Shown here one piece after another: positions 17,725 through 25,345 of a DNA stretch of 64,000 nt. The stretch is from positions 859,125-923,124 of the forward strand of contig NZ_BMVR01000001.1 in the NCBI RefSeq assembly GCF_014650815.1. Direction: 5' to 3'. Positions within the stretch are counted from its first letter, which is position 1; each line of letters begins with the position of its first letter. Under the pieces are notes generated by a model. That model was not told the origin of the DNA and did not search any database. It worked only from the letters and a program-made list of their open reading frames with translations. The position numbers and the translations under genes were made by a program. The DNA is from Streptomyces flavofungini (GTDB lineage Bacteria > Actinomycetota > Actinomycetes > Streptomycetales > Streptomycetaceae).

Positions 17725-18369
17725 CTAGCCCTTGTTCAAGTACGCCAGCACGGCCAGCACCCGCCGATGCCCGCTGTCGCTCGGCGGCAGCCCCAGCTTC
17801 AGGAACACGTTCCCGATGTGCTTGCTGACCGCCCGGTCCGAGATGGACATCGTGGCGCCGATGGTCGCGTTGTCGCGCCCCTCGGCCATGAGGTGCAGCG
17901 CCTCGCGTTCGCGGGGCGTGAGCGAGTCCAGCGGGTCGTTTCCGCGCCGGGTCAGGAGTTCCGTGACGACCTCGGGGTCGAGGGCGGTGCCGCCCGCGGC
18001 GACCCGCTCCAGCGCGTCGAGGAACTCGTCGACGCGGCCGACGCGGTCCTTGAGGAGATAGCCGACGCCGCTCGCCCCGGCGCCGAGGAGCTCGGCCGCG
18101 TACGTCTCCTCGACGTACTGGGAGAGGACGAGCACCGGCAGCTCCGGCAGCTGCTTGCGGGCCGCGAGGGCCGCGCGCAGGCCCTCGTCGCGGAAGCCGG
18201 GCGGCATCCGCACGTCGAGGACGGCGACGTCCGGGCGGTGTTCGAGGAGCGCGGGCAGCACCTCGGGCCCGGTGGCCGCGACGGCCGCCACCTCATGGCC
18301 CACGGACGTGAGGAGCAGCACCATCCCCTCCCGCAGCAGGGCGTTGTCCTCCGCGATCACCACACGCAC
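17725..18369 (-). CDS. NarL/LuxR-type response regulator
   Basis: This 214-aa regulator has a receiver domain with the acidic pocket AEDN and phospho-acceptor D52 (VLDVRMP), switch residues in LVLSQYVE and the lysine in YLLKDR. A LuxR-type helix-turn-helix follows (LTPREREALHLMAEGRDNATIGATMS, DRAVSKHI). Its start lies inside the end of the kinase gene (13-nt overlap), so the pair is translationally coupled with the kinase first. The flanking transporter operon and the 54-aa membrane protein gene carry matching palindromes in their promoters. These are the best candidates for its binding sites; that is an inference. Confidence 0.92.
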   Translation of the reverse strand: MRVVIAEDNALLREGMVLLLTSVGHEVAAVAATGPEVLPALLEHRPDVAVLDVRMPPGFRDEGLRAALAARKQLPELPVLVLSQYVEETYAAELLGAGASGVGYLLKDRVGRVDEFLDALERVAAGGTALDPEVVTELLTRRGNDPLDSLTPREREALHLMAEGRDNATIGATMSISDRAVSKHIGNVFLKLGLPPSDSGHRRVLAVLAYLNKG

Positions 18370-19556
18370 GGCAGCTCCACTCCGATCAGGGTCGGCCCCC
18401 CGGCGGGGCTGACCACCTCCATGGTCCCGTCCAGGGCGGCGACCCGGCGCCGCATGCCGAGCAGCCCGGTGCCACCCGATTCGTCGGCTCCGCCGCGCCC
18501 CTCGTCGCGTACGAGAATCCGCAACCCGGTGGCGGCACGGGCCAGTTCGACCTCGGCGCGGCGCGCCCCGCTGTGCTTGGCCGCGTTCGTCAGGGCCTCC
18601 GCCATGACGAAGTACGCGGCCGCCTCCACGGCCGCGGGCGCGCGCGGCCCGCCCTCCACGCCGTCGTCGCGGACGGCCACTTCGAGGCCGCTGCTGGCGG
18701 CGAGGGCCCGGACGGCGCCGACGAGTCCGCGGTCGGTGAGGATGGGCGGGTGGATGCCGCGCACGACGTGCCGCAGCTCGGTCAGGGCCTCCTCGGCCTG
18801 GTCCTGCGCGTCGTCGAGGAGCCTGCGGACGACGTCGGGGTCGGGGGCCTCGGCGCCGGGGGCGGCGGCGACCTGCTTGTCGTACGCCCGCCTGGCCAGG
18901 CCGACGCGCATCGAGAGGGAGACGAGGCGTGCCTGGGTGCCGTCGTGCAGGTCCCGTTCGATGCGCCGCAGTTCGGCGCCGTGCGCCGCGACCGCGCCCG
19001 CCCGGGTGACCGTCAACTCCTCGACCCGCTCGGCCAGTTCGGCGTTGCGCTCGGCGTCGGGAGACGGCTTGAGGAGCGCCCGCGACCAGCGCGCGTCAAG
19101 GGCGGCGAGGCGCACGATCAGCGGCAGGACGACGGCCCGGCGGCGCAGCAGCCCGCACCACACGCCGTCGACCAGCGCGCCGATCACCCACAGCGGCAGA
19201 GCCACGTACAGCAGCAACAGGCCGTAGAAGAAGTGCAGGACGAGCCACCGCAGGTCCCGGTACGTGCCGGGGTCCTTGACCGCCTTCCGCACCCGCTCGA
19301 CGAGGGTCCCGGTCAGCGGCGTGTACGCCTCGGGGATGCGCCGCCCCGACCACTCGCCGACCTGCCGCCGCTTGATCCCGGCCAGCTTGCGCAGCAGCAG
19401 GACCGTCTCGGGCAGCATCCCCAGGCCGACCACGATGAGCGACGCGGCGAGGGCGAAGAGGAGGATGCCGACGAAGACGTACGAGACGATCGACAGGCCG
19501 GAGGCCATGAGCAGCAGCATGGAGGCGCGGTCCGCCCGGTCGATCGTGTCTCGCAT
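18357..19556 (-). CDS. sensor histidine kinase, HisKA_3 (NarL-cognate) type
   Basis: The 399-aa membrane kinase has four predicted transmembrane segments in two pairs (about 11-58 and 104-135). They form a compact sensor of the 'Putative sensor' type with little extracytoplasmic material, as in intramembrane-sensing kinases. The phospho-accepting histidine is H204 in the dimerisation box RRIERDLHDG. The ATP-binding domain follows (AEALTNAAKHSGA, DEGRGG, GTGLLGMRRR). ATG 19556 is chosen because it begins just before the first membrane segment; an upstream in-frame GTG at 19661 would add 35 basic residues and run over the neighbouring promoter. It works with the coupled response regulator and probably senses envelope damage or a drug handled by the facing ABC transporter. 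Confidence 0.9.
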   Translation of the reverse strand: MRDTIDRADRASMLLLMASGLSIVSYVFVGILLFALAASLIVVGLGMLPETVLLLRKLAGIKRRQVGEWSGRRIPEAYTPLTGTLVERVRKAVKDPGTYRDLRWLVLHFFYGLLLLYVALPLWVIGALVDGVWCGLLRRRAVVLPLIVRLAALDARWSRALLKPSPDAERNAELAERVEELTVTRAGAVAAHGAELRRIERDLHDGTQARLVSLSMRVGLARRAYDKQVAAAPGAEAPDPDVVRRLLDDAQDQAEEALTELRHVVRGIHPPILTDRGLVGAVRALAASSGLEVAVRDDGVEGGPRAPAAVEAAAYFVMAEALTNAAKHSGARRAEVELARAATGLRILVRDEGRGGADESGGTGLLGMRRRVAALDGTMEVVSPAGGPTLIGVELPCVW

Positions 19557-19615
19557 GGACCTCAGGCTATGTGAGCGCGTCCGTGGGCACGGGCGAGCCC
19601 GCTCCCGGGGGGAGG

Positions 19616-19684
19616 GTGTAGCGGGCTGCACCTCTGCTCCGGGGGGACCCTCCCTCGCCATCGGGCGGCGGGACGGGCAGGGTT
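19616..19684 (+). promoter_or_regulatory. promoter with 16-bp palindrome, copy 2
   Basis: The palindrome GTGTAGC-GG-GCTGCAC (19616-19631) differs from the copy at 14006 by one base. The sequence between palindrome and -10 (CAGGGT, 19679-19684) aligns without gaps to copy 1 and keeps pyrimidine and G runs. It reads toward the 54-aa membrane protein gene and also lies upstream of the histidine kinase on the other strand. Confidence 0.6.
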
Positions 19685-19760
19685 GATCACGTACGAAACC
19701 CCGACGGACCCCCAGCCCTCAGCCCCCTCCCGCTCTTCCGCCCTCCCGAAAGGTCAATCC

Positions 19761-19925
19761 ATGAAGGCCGCCCTCTGGCTCGTGCTCGCCCTCGGCATCA
19801 TCATCAACGCCTTCGACAGCATCCTGTTCGACGGCGCGTTGGAGATCGTGGTCAGCGTCGTCACGGGTGTCGCCGTCATCGGCTCGATCACGGCGCTGGT
19901 GCTGACGCGGGAGCGGCGGGCCTGA
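19761..19925 (+). CDS. small membrane protein (54 aa) of the two-component/ABC regulon
   Basis: This short protein has two hydrophobic segments (ALWLVLALGIIINAF and EIVVSVVTGVAVIGSITALVL) and ends in a basic RERRA tail. ATG 19761 is preceded by GAAAGG with a 7-nt spacer, which decides the start over a longer in-frame reading from 19683. It is divergent from the sensor kinase and carries the same promoter layout as the ABC transporter at 14126, so it is probably co-induced with it. I do not recognise a named family. Small two-segment proteins near such kinases can be sensors, stabilisers or immunity factors. Confidence 0.65.
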   Translation: MKAALWLVLALGIIINAFDSILFDGALEIVVSVVTGVAVIGSITALVLTRERRA

Positions 19926-19943
19926 GCGGGGGCCGGGCGGGGC

Positions 19944-19965
19944 GGGCCGGAGCGGGGCCCGGCCC
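19944..19965. terminator. short hairpin between convergent genes
   Basis: GGGCCGG (19944-19950) pairs with CCGGCCC (19959-19965) between the small membrane protein gene and the TetR gene stop. The stem is short and the background very G/C-rich, so support is weak. Confidence 0.3.
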
Positions 19966-20594
19966 TACAGCGCCCTGAGCGCCGCCGCGGTGGCCCCCAC
20001 CAAGCTCCCCAAGTACCCCTTGGGCAGCTCCCCCCGCACCACGACCGCCCGCCAGTAGAGCGGCCCCGACATCAGGTCGAGGGCCAGCTCCTGGTCCCCC
20101 TCGGCCAGGCCCGCGCGCAGCTCGCCGCGCGCCACCGCCTGGGCGACGATGCCGCTCGCGACGCCGTGCTGGCCCTCGCGGAGCGCCTTCTGCAGGGCCG
20201 CCTCGATCTCGGGATTGCGGGCCGCCTCCGCCTGCAGGTCGGGGATGACCTGGGAGGCGACGGGGTGGCGCAGCGCGCGGGACGTCACCTCGTACAGCAG
20301 CCGCAGGTCGCCCTCGAGAGAGCCGGTGTCGGGCGTGGGCAGGCCCTGGACGGCGAGGGCCGACACCAGGTCGAGGACGAGGTGCAGCTTGGAGCGCCAG
20401 CGCCGGTACACGGCCGTCTTGCCGACGCCCGCGCGGCGGGCGATGCCCTCGATCGACATGCGCGCGTAGCCGACGGCGGCGAGTTCCGCGAAGACGGCGG
20501 TGCGGATGGCCTCGGTCACGTCCTCGCGGAGCACGGCGGCCCCGGCGGGCGCCCGGCGGCCGGGCTCGCCCGGCTTCTTCTCGTTCACCGTCAT
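19965..20594 (-). CDS. TetR family transcriptional regulator
   Basis: The 209-aa repressor-type protein has an N-terminal TetR helix-turn-helix (TEAIRTAVFAELAAVGYARM, then IARRAGVGKTAVYRRW, residues about 28-67) and a helical ligand domain. ATG 20594 follows a GGGGAG Shine-Dalgarno 5-6 nt away. The gene is divergent from the TagGH-like exporter, and the 130-bp gap holds two near-identical operator-like sequences. I infer that it represses the exporter, and perhaps itself, until a cell-envelope metabolite binds. The ligand cannot be read from sequence. Confidence 0.88.
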   Translation of the reverse strand: MTVNEKKPGEPGRRAPAGAAVLREDVTEAIRTAVFAELAAVGYARMSIEGIARRAGVGKTAVYRRWRSKLHLVLDLVSALAVQGLPTPDTGSLEGDLRLLYEVTSRALRHPVASQVIPDLQAEAARNPEIEAALQKALREGQHGVASGIVAQAVARGELRAGLAEGDQELALDLMSGPLYWRAVVVRGELPKGYLGSLVGATAAALRAL

Positions 20595-20640
20595 GCCTGC
20601 TCCCCGTTCGCCGTCATGCGGACAGCATAGGACGTGACGA

Positions 20641-20707
20641 CGAAACGGTTGCGTTCCGACGTCGGAAGGTTCTACTGTCGACGTCACGACGATACGGTCC
20701 CGTCCCG
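20641..20707. promoter_or_regulatory. twin TetR-type operators plus central palindrome
   Basis: Two 18-bp elements matching CGA(A/T)ACGGT-NN-CGT-N-CCG occur at 20641-20658 and 20690-20707, each an imperfect palindrome, 49 bp apart. Between and overlapping them is the perfect 14-bp palindrome TTCCGACGTCGGAA at 20654-20667. They lie between the tetR gene and the exporter genes and are the natural operator candidates. Confidence 0.6.
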
Positions 20708-20722
20708 ACGTAAGGGCGGGCC

Positions 20723-21736
20723 GTGCCCCGTCGGCCCCCACGTCCCCGAGCGAAAGCAGCGGCCGTGCGCCAGGTCCTCCTCGACGAACTCCCCGCGACA
20801 CCTTCGGGCCCGCCCGGCCCGCCCGGCCCTCGCGGCCTGTCCACGCCCGCCGACTCCCGCCCGGCCGCCGAATCGGCCGCCGACCTCGCCGCCCGCCACG
20901 GCCTGACCGTCAGCGGCGCCCGCCCGACCCTGCCCGCCTACGTACGTCGGCTCTGGCACCGGCGGCACTTCATCACCGCGTTCGCCACGGCCAAGCTGAC
21001 CGCGCAGTACAGCCAGGCGAAGCTGGGTCAGCTCTGGCAGATCATGACGCCGCTCCTGAACGCGGCCGTGTACTACGTCATCTTCGGCGTGCTGATGAAC
21101 ACCAAGCGCGGGGTGCCGGACTACGTCCCGTTCCTGGTCACCGGCGTGTTCGTGTTCACGTTCACGCAGCAGTCGGTGATGGCGGGCACGCGGGCGATCT
21201 CCGGCAGCCTCGGCCTGGTGCGCGCCCTGCACTTCCCGCGCGCCGCGCTCCCCCTGTCGTACTGCCTGCAACAGCTCCAGCAACTGCTGTTCTCCCTGTG
21301 CGCGCTGGTGGCGATCCTGCTCGCCTTCGGCGTGCCACCCACCGCGTCCTGGCTGCTCGCGGTCCCCGCGCTCACGCTCCAATTCACGTTCAACGCCGGG
21401 CTGGCGCTCGTCATGGCGCGGCTCGGCGCGCAGACCCCGGACATCGCGCAGCTGATGCCGTTCGTGCTGCGGACGTGGATGTACGCGTCCGGGGTGATGT
21501 GGAGCATCGACACGGTTCTGAAGGACCGCCACCTGCCGCACGCGCTGACCGTGCTCCTGGAGGCCAACCCGGCCGCCGTCTACATCGACCTGATGCGCTT
21601 CGCCCTCATCGACAGCTTCCACGCGAACCGCCTCCCGGACCACGTGTGGGCGTGGGCGACGGGGTGGGCGCTGCTCGCCGGGGTCGGCGGGTTCATCTAC
21701 TTCTGGAAGGCAGAGGAGACGTACGGACGTGGCTGA
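20723..21736 (+). CDS. ABC-2 type exporter permease, TagG/teichoic-acid type
   Basis: This 337-aa membrane protein has a cytoplasmic N-terminus, the amphipathic entry motif of polysaccharide/teichoic acid exporters (KLTAQYSQAKLGQLWQIMTP) and six membrane segments. TagGH-type exporters flip undecaprenyl-diphosphate-linked polymers to the cell surface. Its ATPase overlaps it by 8 nt. GTG 20723 has AAGGG upstream; GTG 20765 with GAAAG 8 nt before it would remove 14 residues, and is attractive because it would leave more room beyond the operators. It is under probable TetR control and is the only exporter in the window for the polymer made by the flanking glycosyltransferases. Confidence 0.85.
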   Translation: MPRRPPRPRAKAAAVRQVLLDELPATPSGPPGPPGPRGLSTPADSRPAAESAADLAARHGLTVSGARPTLPAYVRRLWHRRHFITAFATAKLTAQYSQAKLGQLWQIMTPLLNAAVYYVIFGVLMNTKRGVPDYVPFLVTGVFVFTFTQQSVMAGTRAISGSLGLVRALHFPRAALPLSYCLQQLQQLLFSLCALVAILLAFGVPPTASWLLAVPALTLQFTFNAGLALVMARLGAQTPDIAQLMPFVLRTWMYASGVMWSIDTVLKDRHLPHALTVLLEANPAAVYIDLMRFALIDSFHANRLPDHVWAWATGWALLAGVGGFIYFWKAEETYGRG

Positions 21737-22553
21737 CACCCTGACGAGGACCGAGCCGCCCGAGGCGAAGACCGCCCCCGCCCCCACCGTGATCGCCGAC
21801 GCCGTGGACATCGTCTACCGCGTCCACGGCGCGGGCACCGCCACCGGCCGGGGCGCGGCGACCGCCGCCCTGGGCCGCATCCTGCGCCGCCACCGGGACG
21901 GGCAGGAGCGCGGCGTACGCACGGTGCACGCCGTCCGCAACGTCTCCTTCACCGCCCGCAGAGGCGAGGCGATCGGCCTGATCGGCACGAACGGCTCGGG
22001 CAAGTCCACCCTGCTCAAGGCGGTCGCCGGACTCCTCCCGGTCGAGCGCGGCCGCATCTACACCGATGGCCAGCCCTCCCTCCTCGGCGTCAACGCGGCC
22101 CTGATGAACGACCTCACCGGCGAGCGCAACGTCCACCTGGGCGGCCTGGCGATGGGCATGTCCCGCGCCCAGATCCGTGAGCGCTACCGGCAGATCGTCG
22201 ACTTCTCCGGGATCGACGACAAGGGCGACTTCATCTCCCTGCCGATGCGCACGTACTCCTCCGGCATGGCGGCCCGCCTCCGCTTCGCCATCGGCTCGGC
22301 CAAGGACCACGACGTCCTCCTCATCGACGAGGCCCTGGCCACCGGCGACCGCTCCTTTCAGAAGCGCTCCGAGTCCCGCATCCGGGAACTGCGCGAGCGC
22401 GCGGGCACGGTCTTCCTGGTCAGCCACAACAACAAGTCCATCCGCGACACCTGCGACCGCGTCCTGTGGCTGGAGCACGGCGAACTGCGCCTGGACGGCC
22501 CGACGGCGGAGGTCATGAGGGAGTACGAGCGGTTCACGGGCGGCCGGGCCTGA
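21729..22553 (+). CDS. ABC exporter ATPase, TagH/teichoic-acid type
   Basis: The 274-aa ATPase is the partner of the permease upstream, with which it overlaps by 8 nt. Walker A is GTNGSGKST (86-94). The TagH/Wzt-like signature is YSSGM rather than LSGGQ, followed by Walker B VLLIDEALATGD and the switch histidine in LVSHN. No C-terminal carbohydrate-binding domain is present, as expected for TagH-type rather than Wzt-type exporters. It powers transport of lipid-linked wall polymer across the membrane. Confidence 0.9.
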   Translation: MADTLTRTEPPEAKTAPAPTVIADAVDIVYRVHGAGTATGRGAATAALGRILRRHRDGQERGVRTVHAVRNVSFTARRGEAIGLIGTNGSGKSTLLKAVAGLLPVERGRIYTDGQPSLLGVNAALMNDLTGERNVHLGGLAMGMSRAQIRERYRQIVDFSGIDDKGDFISLPMRTYSSGMAARLRFAIGSAKDHDVLLIDEALATGDRSFQKRSESRIRELRERAGTVFLVSHNNKSIRDTCDRVLWLEHGELRLDGPTAEVMREYERFTGGRA

Positions 22554-22589
22554 CGCCCCCTGAAACCCCCGCCCCCCCCACCCGCGCCA

Positions 22590-22814
22590 TCAATCCCCCG
22601 CCCCCGAACCCCACTCCTCCGCCCCACCCCCACGCCACTCGATCAACGCCGGATCGTCCAGGTCGACGGCGTCCGGATCGAGGCCCGACCGGCGCAGGAA
22701 CTCCCTGAGATCCCCGGGCCCCAGCGCAAGGCCCACGATCTGCTCGCGGATCGTCACCCGGCGGCCGCCGCTGGGCGACGGCGGGTGGACTATTACGGGC
22801 GGATGTTCGGTCAT
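22590..22814 (-). CDS. small conserved Streptomyces hypothetical protein (74 aa)
   Basis: The protein is acidic and soluble, with a proline-rich start (MTEHPPVIVHPPSPSGG), a helical middle (VTIREQIVGLALGPGDLREF) and an Asp/Glu/Gly tail. I recall similar short proteins in other Streptomyces but no function. ATG 22814 follows a G-run; a longer in-frame reading is less likely. It converges on the TagH-like gene with a 36-nt gap and is divergent from the GT2/TagF-like gene at 23039. Confidence 0.6.
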   Translation of the reverse strand: MTEHPPVIVHPPSPSGGRRVTIREQIVGLALGPGDLREFLRRSGLDPDAVDLDDPALIEWRGGGAEEWGSGAGD

Positions 22815-22920
22815 GCCCCCAGCTTCGTGGGTCCCGGCCGACCACGCACCACCCGCCACGCGAACCGTGCCCGCCAGGAAGCACAAGCGCCGGCAGGTGA
22901 GCAGACCAACCATGCCCCTT

Positions 22921-22950
22921 TTGTCGCATCAATACGCAGATCCTTACACT
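22921..22950 (+). promoter_or_regulatory. sigma-70-like promoter for the 23039 operon
   Basis: TTGTCG (22921-22926) and TACACT (22945-22950), separated by 18 nt, fit the Streptomyces vegetative consensus TTGAC(A/N) / TANNNT. They lie in an A/T-richer stretch about 90 nt before the ATG at 23039. Confidence 0.5.
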
Positions 22951-23038
22951 ATGGGAGCGTTTAGCGACACAAACGAAAGAAGACCCGCAGGCCCGCAGGG
23001 CCGGCGGAGTTCCGCGACCTGGCGGACGGGCGGGCCGC

Positions 23039-25345
23039 ATGAGCACGGGAGAGGCGGGCAGCGTGGTGCCGGAACTGAGCGTCGTCGTGTACGGCCGCAA
23101 CGTACAGGGGCATCTGCCCGAGGCCCTGGCGGAGCTGACGGGTGCTGGACCCGCGGGGACCGGCCTCGCCGGGACCGGCCCGGTCGGCACGGCGGGCCCC
23201 GCCCCCGGCGAAGCGCCAACCACCCCCGCCCCCGTCGTCGAGGTGATCGTCGCCGCCGTGGGCCCCACCGCCCAGGACGCCGCCGCCCGCCACCCCTCCG
23301 TCACCGTCGTCCCGCTCCCCGACGGCACCCCGGACAGCACGGCCCGCGCGGCCGGCGCGGCGCGGGCGACGGGCCGCTGGCTGCAGTTCGCGCACAGCAA
23401 GGACGGCGTGACGGCGCTGGCGGCCCGCGGCGCCGCCGAACGCGCGGCGGCCCTCCCGGAGACGGTCGACGTCCTCCTCACCGACCATGTCCGCTCCACC
23501 TGGCGGTACGCGCGCACGCCGAGCCCGGACGGCAGGTTCCTGGCCAAGCCGGGCCGCCGTGACGTACCGGTCGGGGACTGCCCGGACCTGCTGAAGGTCA
23601 CGCCGCTCCTCGGGACGAGGATCGTGCGGGCCGACTTCTGGCGGGCGCACGCCGAGCTGTTCGCCACGGACGACGAGCTGTTCGTGGCGTACGCGGCCCT
23701 GCTCGCCGCCGACCGCGTGGCGGCGTACGACCAAGTCGCCCTGGAGGACCGGCAGTTGCGCGCGGAGAGCCTGCCGCCGGTCACGCCGGACGACCGCTTC
23801 GCGCTCCTGGAGACGTACGAGCGGCTGCTCCGGCTGGCCGCCGAGCGGGCGGCGGGCCCCGGTCCGACCGCTGTGCTGTACGCGGCGATGGTCACCGCGA
23901 GCCTGCGGATCATCGCCCGCGCCAAGCTGCCCGAACCGGCAGCCCGGGACTTCTTCCGCCGGGCCTCGCGCGCGGCGGTCGCCCACCGCCCGCCCGGGTA
24001 CCGCCGCCCCGGCGGCCTGGAGGGGGTGCGGCGCCGCCTCCTGGAGGAGGACGTGTACGCGAAGTACCGCGCGTTCCAGGCGGCCAACCAGCAGCGCCGC
24101 AAGGTGCGTTCGACCATCGGCGCGGGCCGCCAGGCCGTCGGCAGGAAGGTCCGGGACGCTCGCTACCACCAGGACCTGCGGCGCCCCGTCGACCCGGACC
24201 TGGCCGTGTTCTCCGCGTACTGGGACCGCGGCGTCGCCTGCAACCCCGCCGCGATCGCCGCGAAGCTCGCCGAACTCGCCCCGCACGTCCACCCGGTGTG
24301 GATCGTCGGCGCCGAGAACGTACCGCTGCTCCCGCCCGGCACCGACCACGTCGTCCCCGGCACCCGCCGCTACTGGCGCACCCTGGCGACCGCCAAGTAC
24401 CTGGTGAACAACGCCAACTTCCCCAACGCCGTCGTCAAGCGCCCCGACGCCGTGCACGTCCAGACCCACCACGGCACCCCCCTCAAGCGCATGGGCCTCG
24501 ACCAGCTCGACTACCCGGCCGCCGCCAAGGGCCTGAACTTCCACGAGCTGCTCGCGCGCGTGGACCGGTGGGACTACAGCGTCTCCTCCAACAGCCACTC
24601 CACCCAGATGTGGCAGCGCGCCTACCAGTCCCGGTACGAGGAGCTGGACCACGGCTACCCGCGCAACGACGTCTACTACACGGCCACCGCCGCCGACGTC
24701 CGCGCCGTCCGCGAGCGCCTCGGCATCGCCCCGGGCAGCCGCGCCCTCCTCTACGCCCCCACCCACCGCGACTACGAGGCCACCTGGACCCCCCGCCTGG
24801 ACCTCGCCGCCCTCGCCGAACGCCTCGGCGAGGAAACGGTGCTGCTGGTCCGCGGCCACTACTTCTACGGCGGCGCGGCCTCGCCCCTGACGGGCCTGCG
24901 CCGCGCGGGCCGCGTCATCGACGTCTCGTCGTACGACCCGGTGGAGGACCTCGCCCTCGCGGCGGACGCCCTGATCACGGACTACTCCTCCATCATGTTC
25001 GACTACGCCAACCTGGACCGCCCGATCGTCATCTACGCCGACGACTGGGAGACGTACGCGAAGACACGCGGCGTCTACTTCGACCTCCTGGCCGAACCAC
25101 CGGGCCACGTAGCCCGCACCCAGGAGGAGTTGACCCGCCTGCTCACCTCCCCCGCCTGGCGCGACGAGACGGCGGCGAAGGCGCGCGCGGCCTTCCGGCG
25201 GCGCTTCTGCGAGTTCGACGACGGGCGGGCGGCGGAGCGCGTCGTACGCCGCGTCTTCCTCGGTGAGAGCCCGACGGAGCTGCCGCCGATCACGCCCCTG
25301 GACGAACGGACCCCGGCGCCGACCCCGGAGGAGGCCACCTCATGA
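23039..25345 (+). CDS. GT2-like / CDP-glycerol glycerophosphotransferase-like fusion (TagF-like)
   Basis: The protein is 768 aa. The N-terminal 230 residues resemble a GT2 domain but look degraded: a Pro/Ala-rich insertion replaces the usual strand after ELSVVVYGRNVQGHL, and the acidic DxD region reads FAHSKDG, so this half may be inactive. The C-terminal TagF-like domain is intact, with TYLVNN-like strand KYLVNNANFPN, HHGTPLKRMGLDQ (H478) and ITDYSSIMFDYANLDRP. TagF-type enzymes transfer polyol-phosphate from CDP-polyol. It resembles the 2714 protein more than the 4996 protein. The next gene overlaps by 4 nt (ATGA), so the two form an operon behind the promoter at 22921. Confidence 0.86.
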   Translation: MSTGEAGSVVPELSVVVYGRNVQGHLPEALAELTGAGPAGTGLAGTGPVGTAGPAPGEAPTTPAPVVEVIVAAVGPTAQDAAARHPSVTVVPLPDGTPDSTARAAGAARATGRWLQFAHSKDGVTALAARGAAERAAALPETVDVLLTDHVRSTWRYARTPSPDGRFLAKPGRRDVPVGDCPDLLKVTPLLGTRIVRADFWRAHAELFATDDELFVAYAALLAADRVAAYDQVALEDRQLRAESLPPVTPDDRFALLETYERLLRLAAERAAGPGPTAVLYAAMVTASLRIIARAKLPEPAARDFFRRASRAAVAHRPPGYRRPGGLEGVRRRLLEEDVYAKYRAFQAANQQRRKVRSTIGAGRQAVGRKVRDARYHQDLRRPVDPDLAVFSAYWDRGVACNPAAIAAKLAELAPHVHPVWIVGAENVPLLPPGTDHVVPGTRRYWRTLATAKYLVNNANFPNAVVKRPDAVHVQTHHGTPLKRMGLDQLDYPAAAKGLNFHELLARVDRWDYSVSSNSHSTQMWQRAYQSRYEELDHGYPRNDVYYTATAADVRAVRERLGIAPGSRALLYAPTHRDYEATWTPRLDLAALAERLGEETVLLVRGHYFYGGAASPLTGLRRAGRVIDVSSYDPVEDLALAADALITDYSSIMFDYANLDRPIVIYADDWETYAKTRGVYFDLLAEPPGHVARTQEELTRLLTSPAWRDETAAKARAAFRRRFCEFDDGRAAERVVRRVFLGESPTELPPITPLDERTPAPTPEEATS

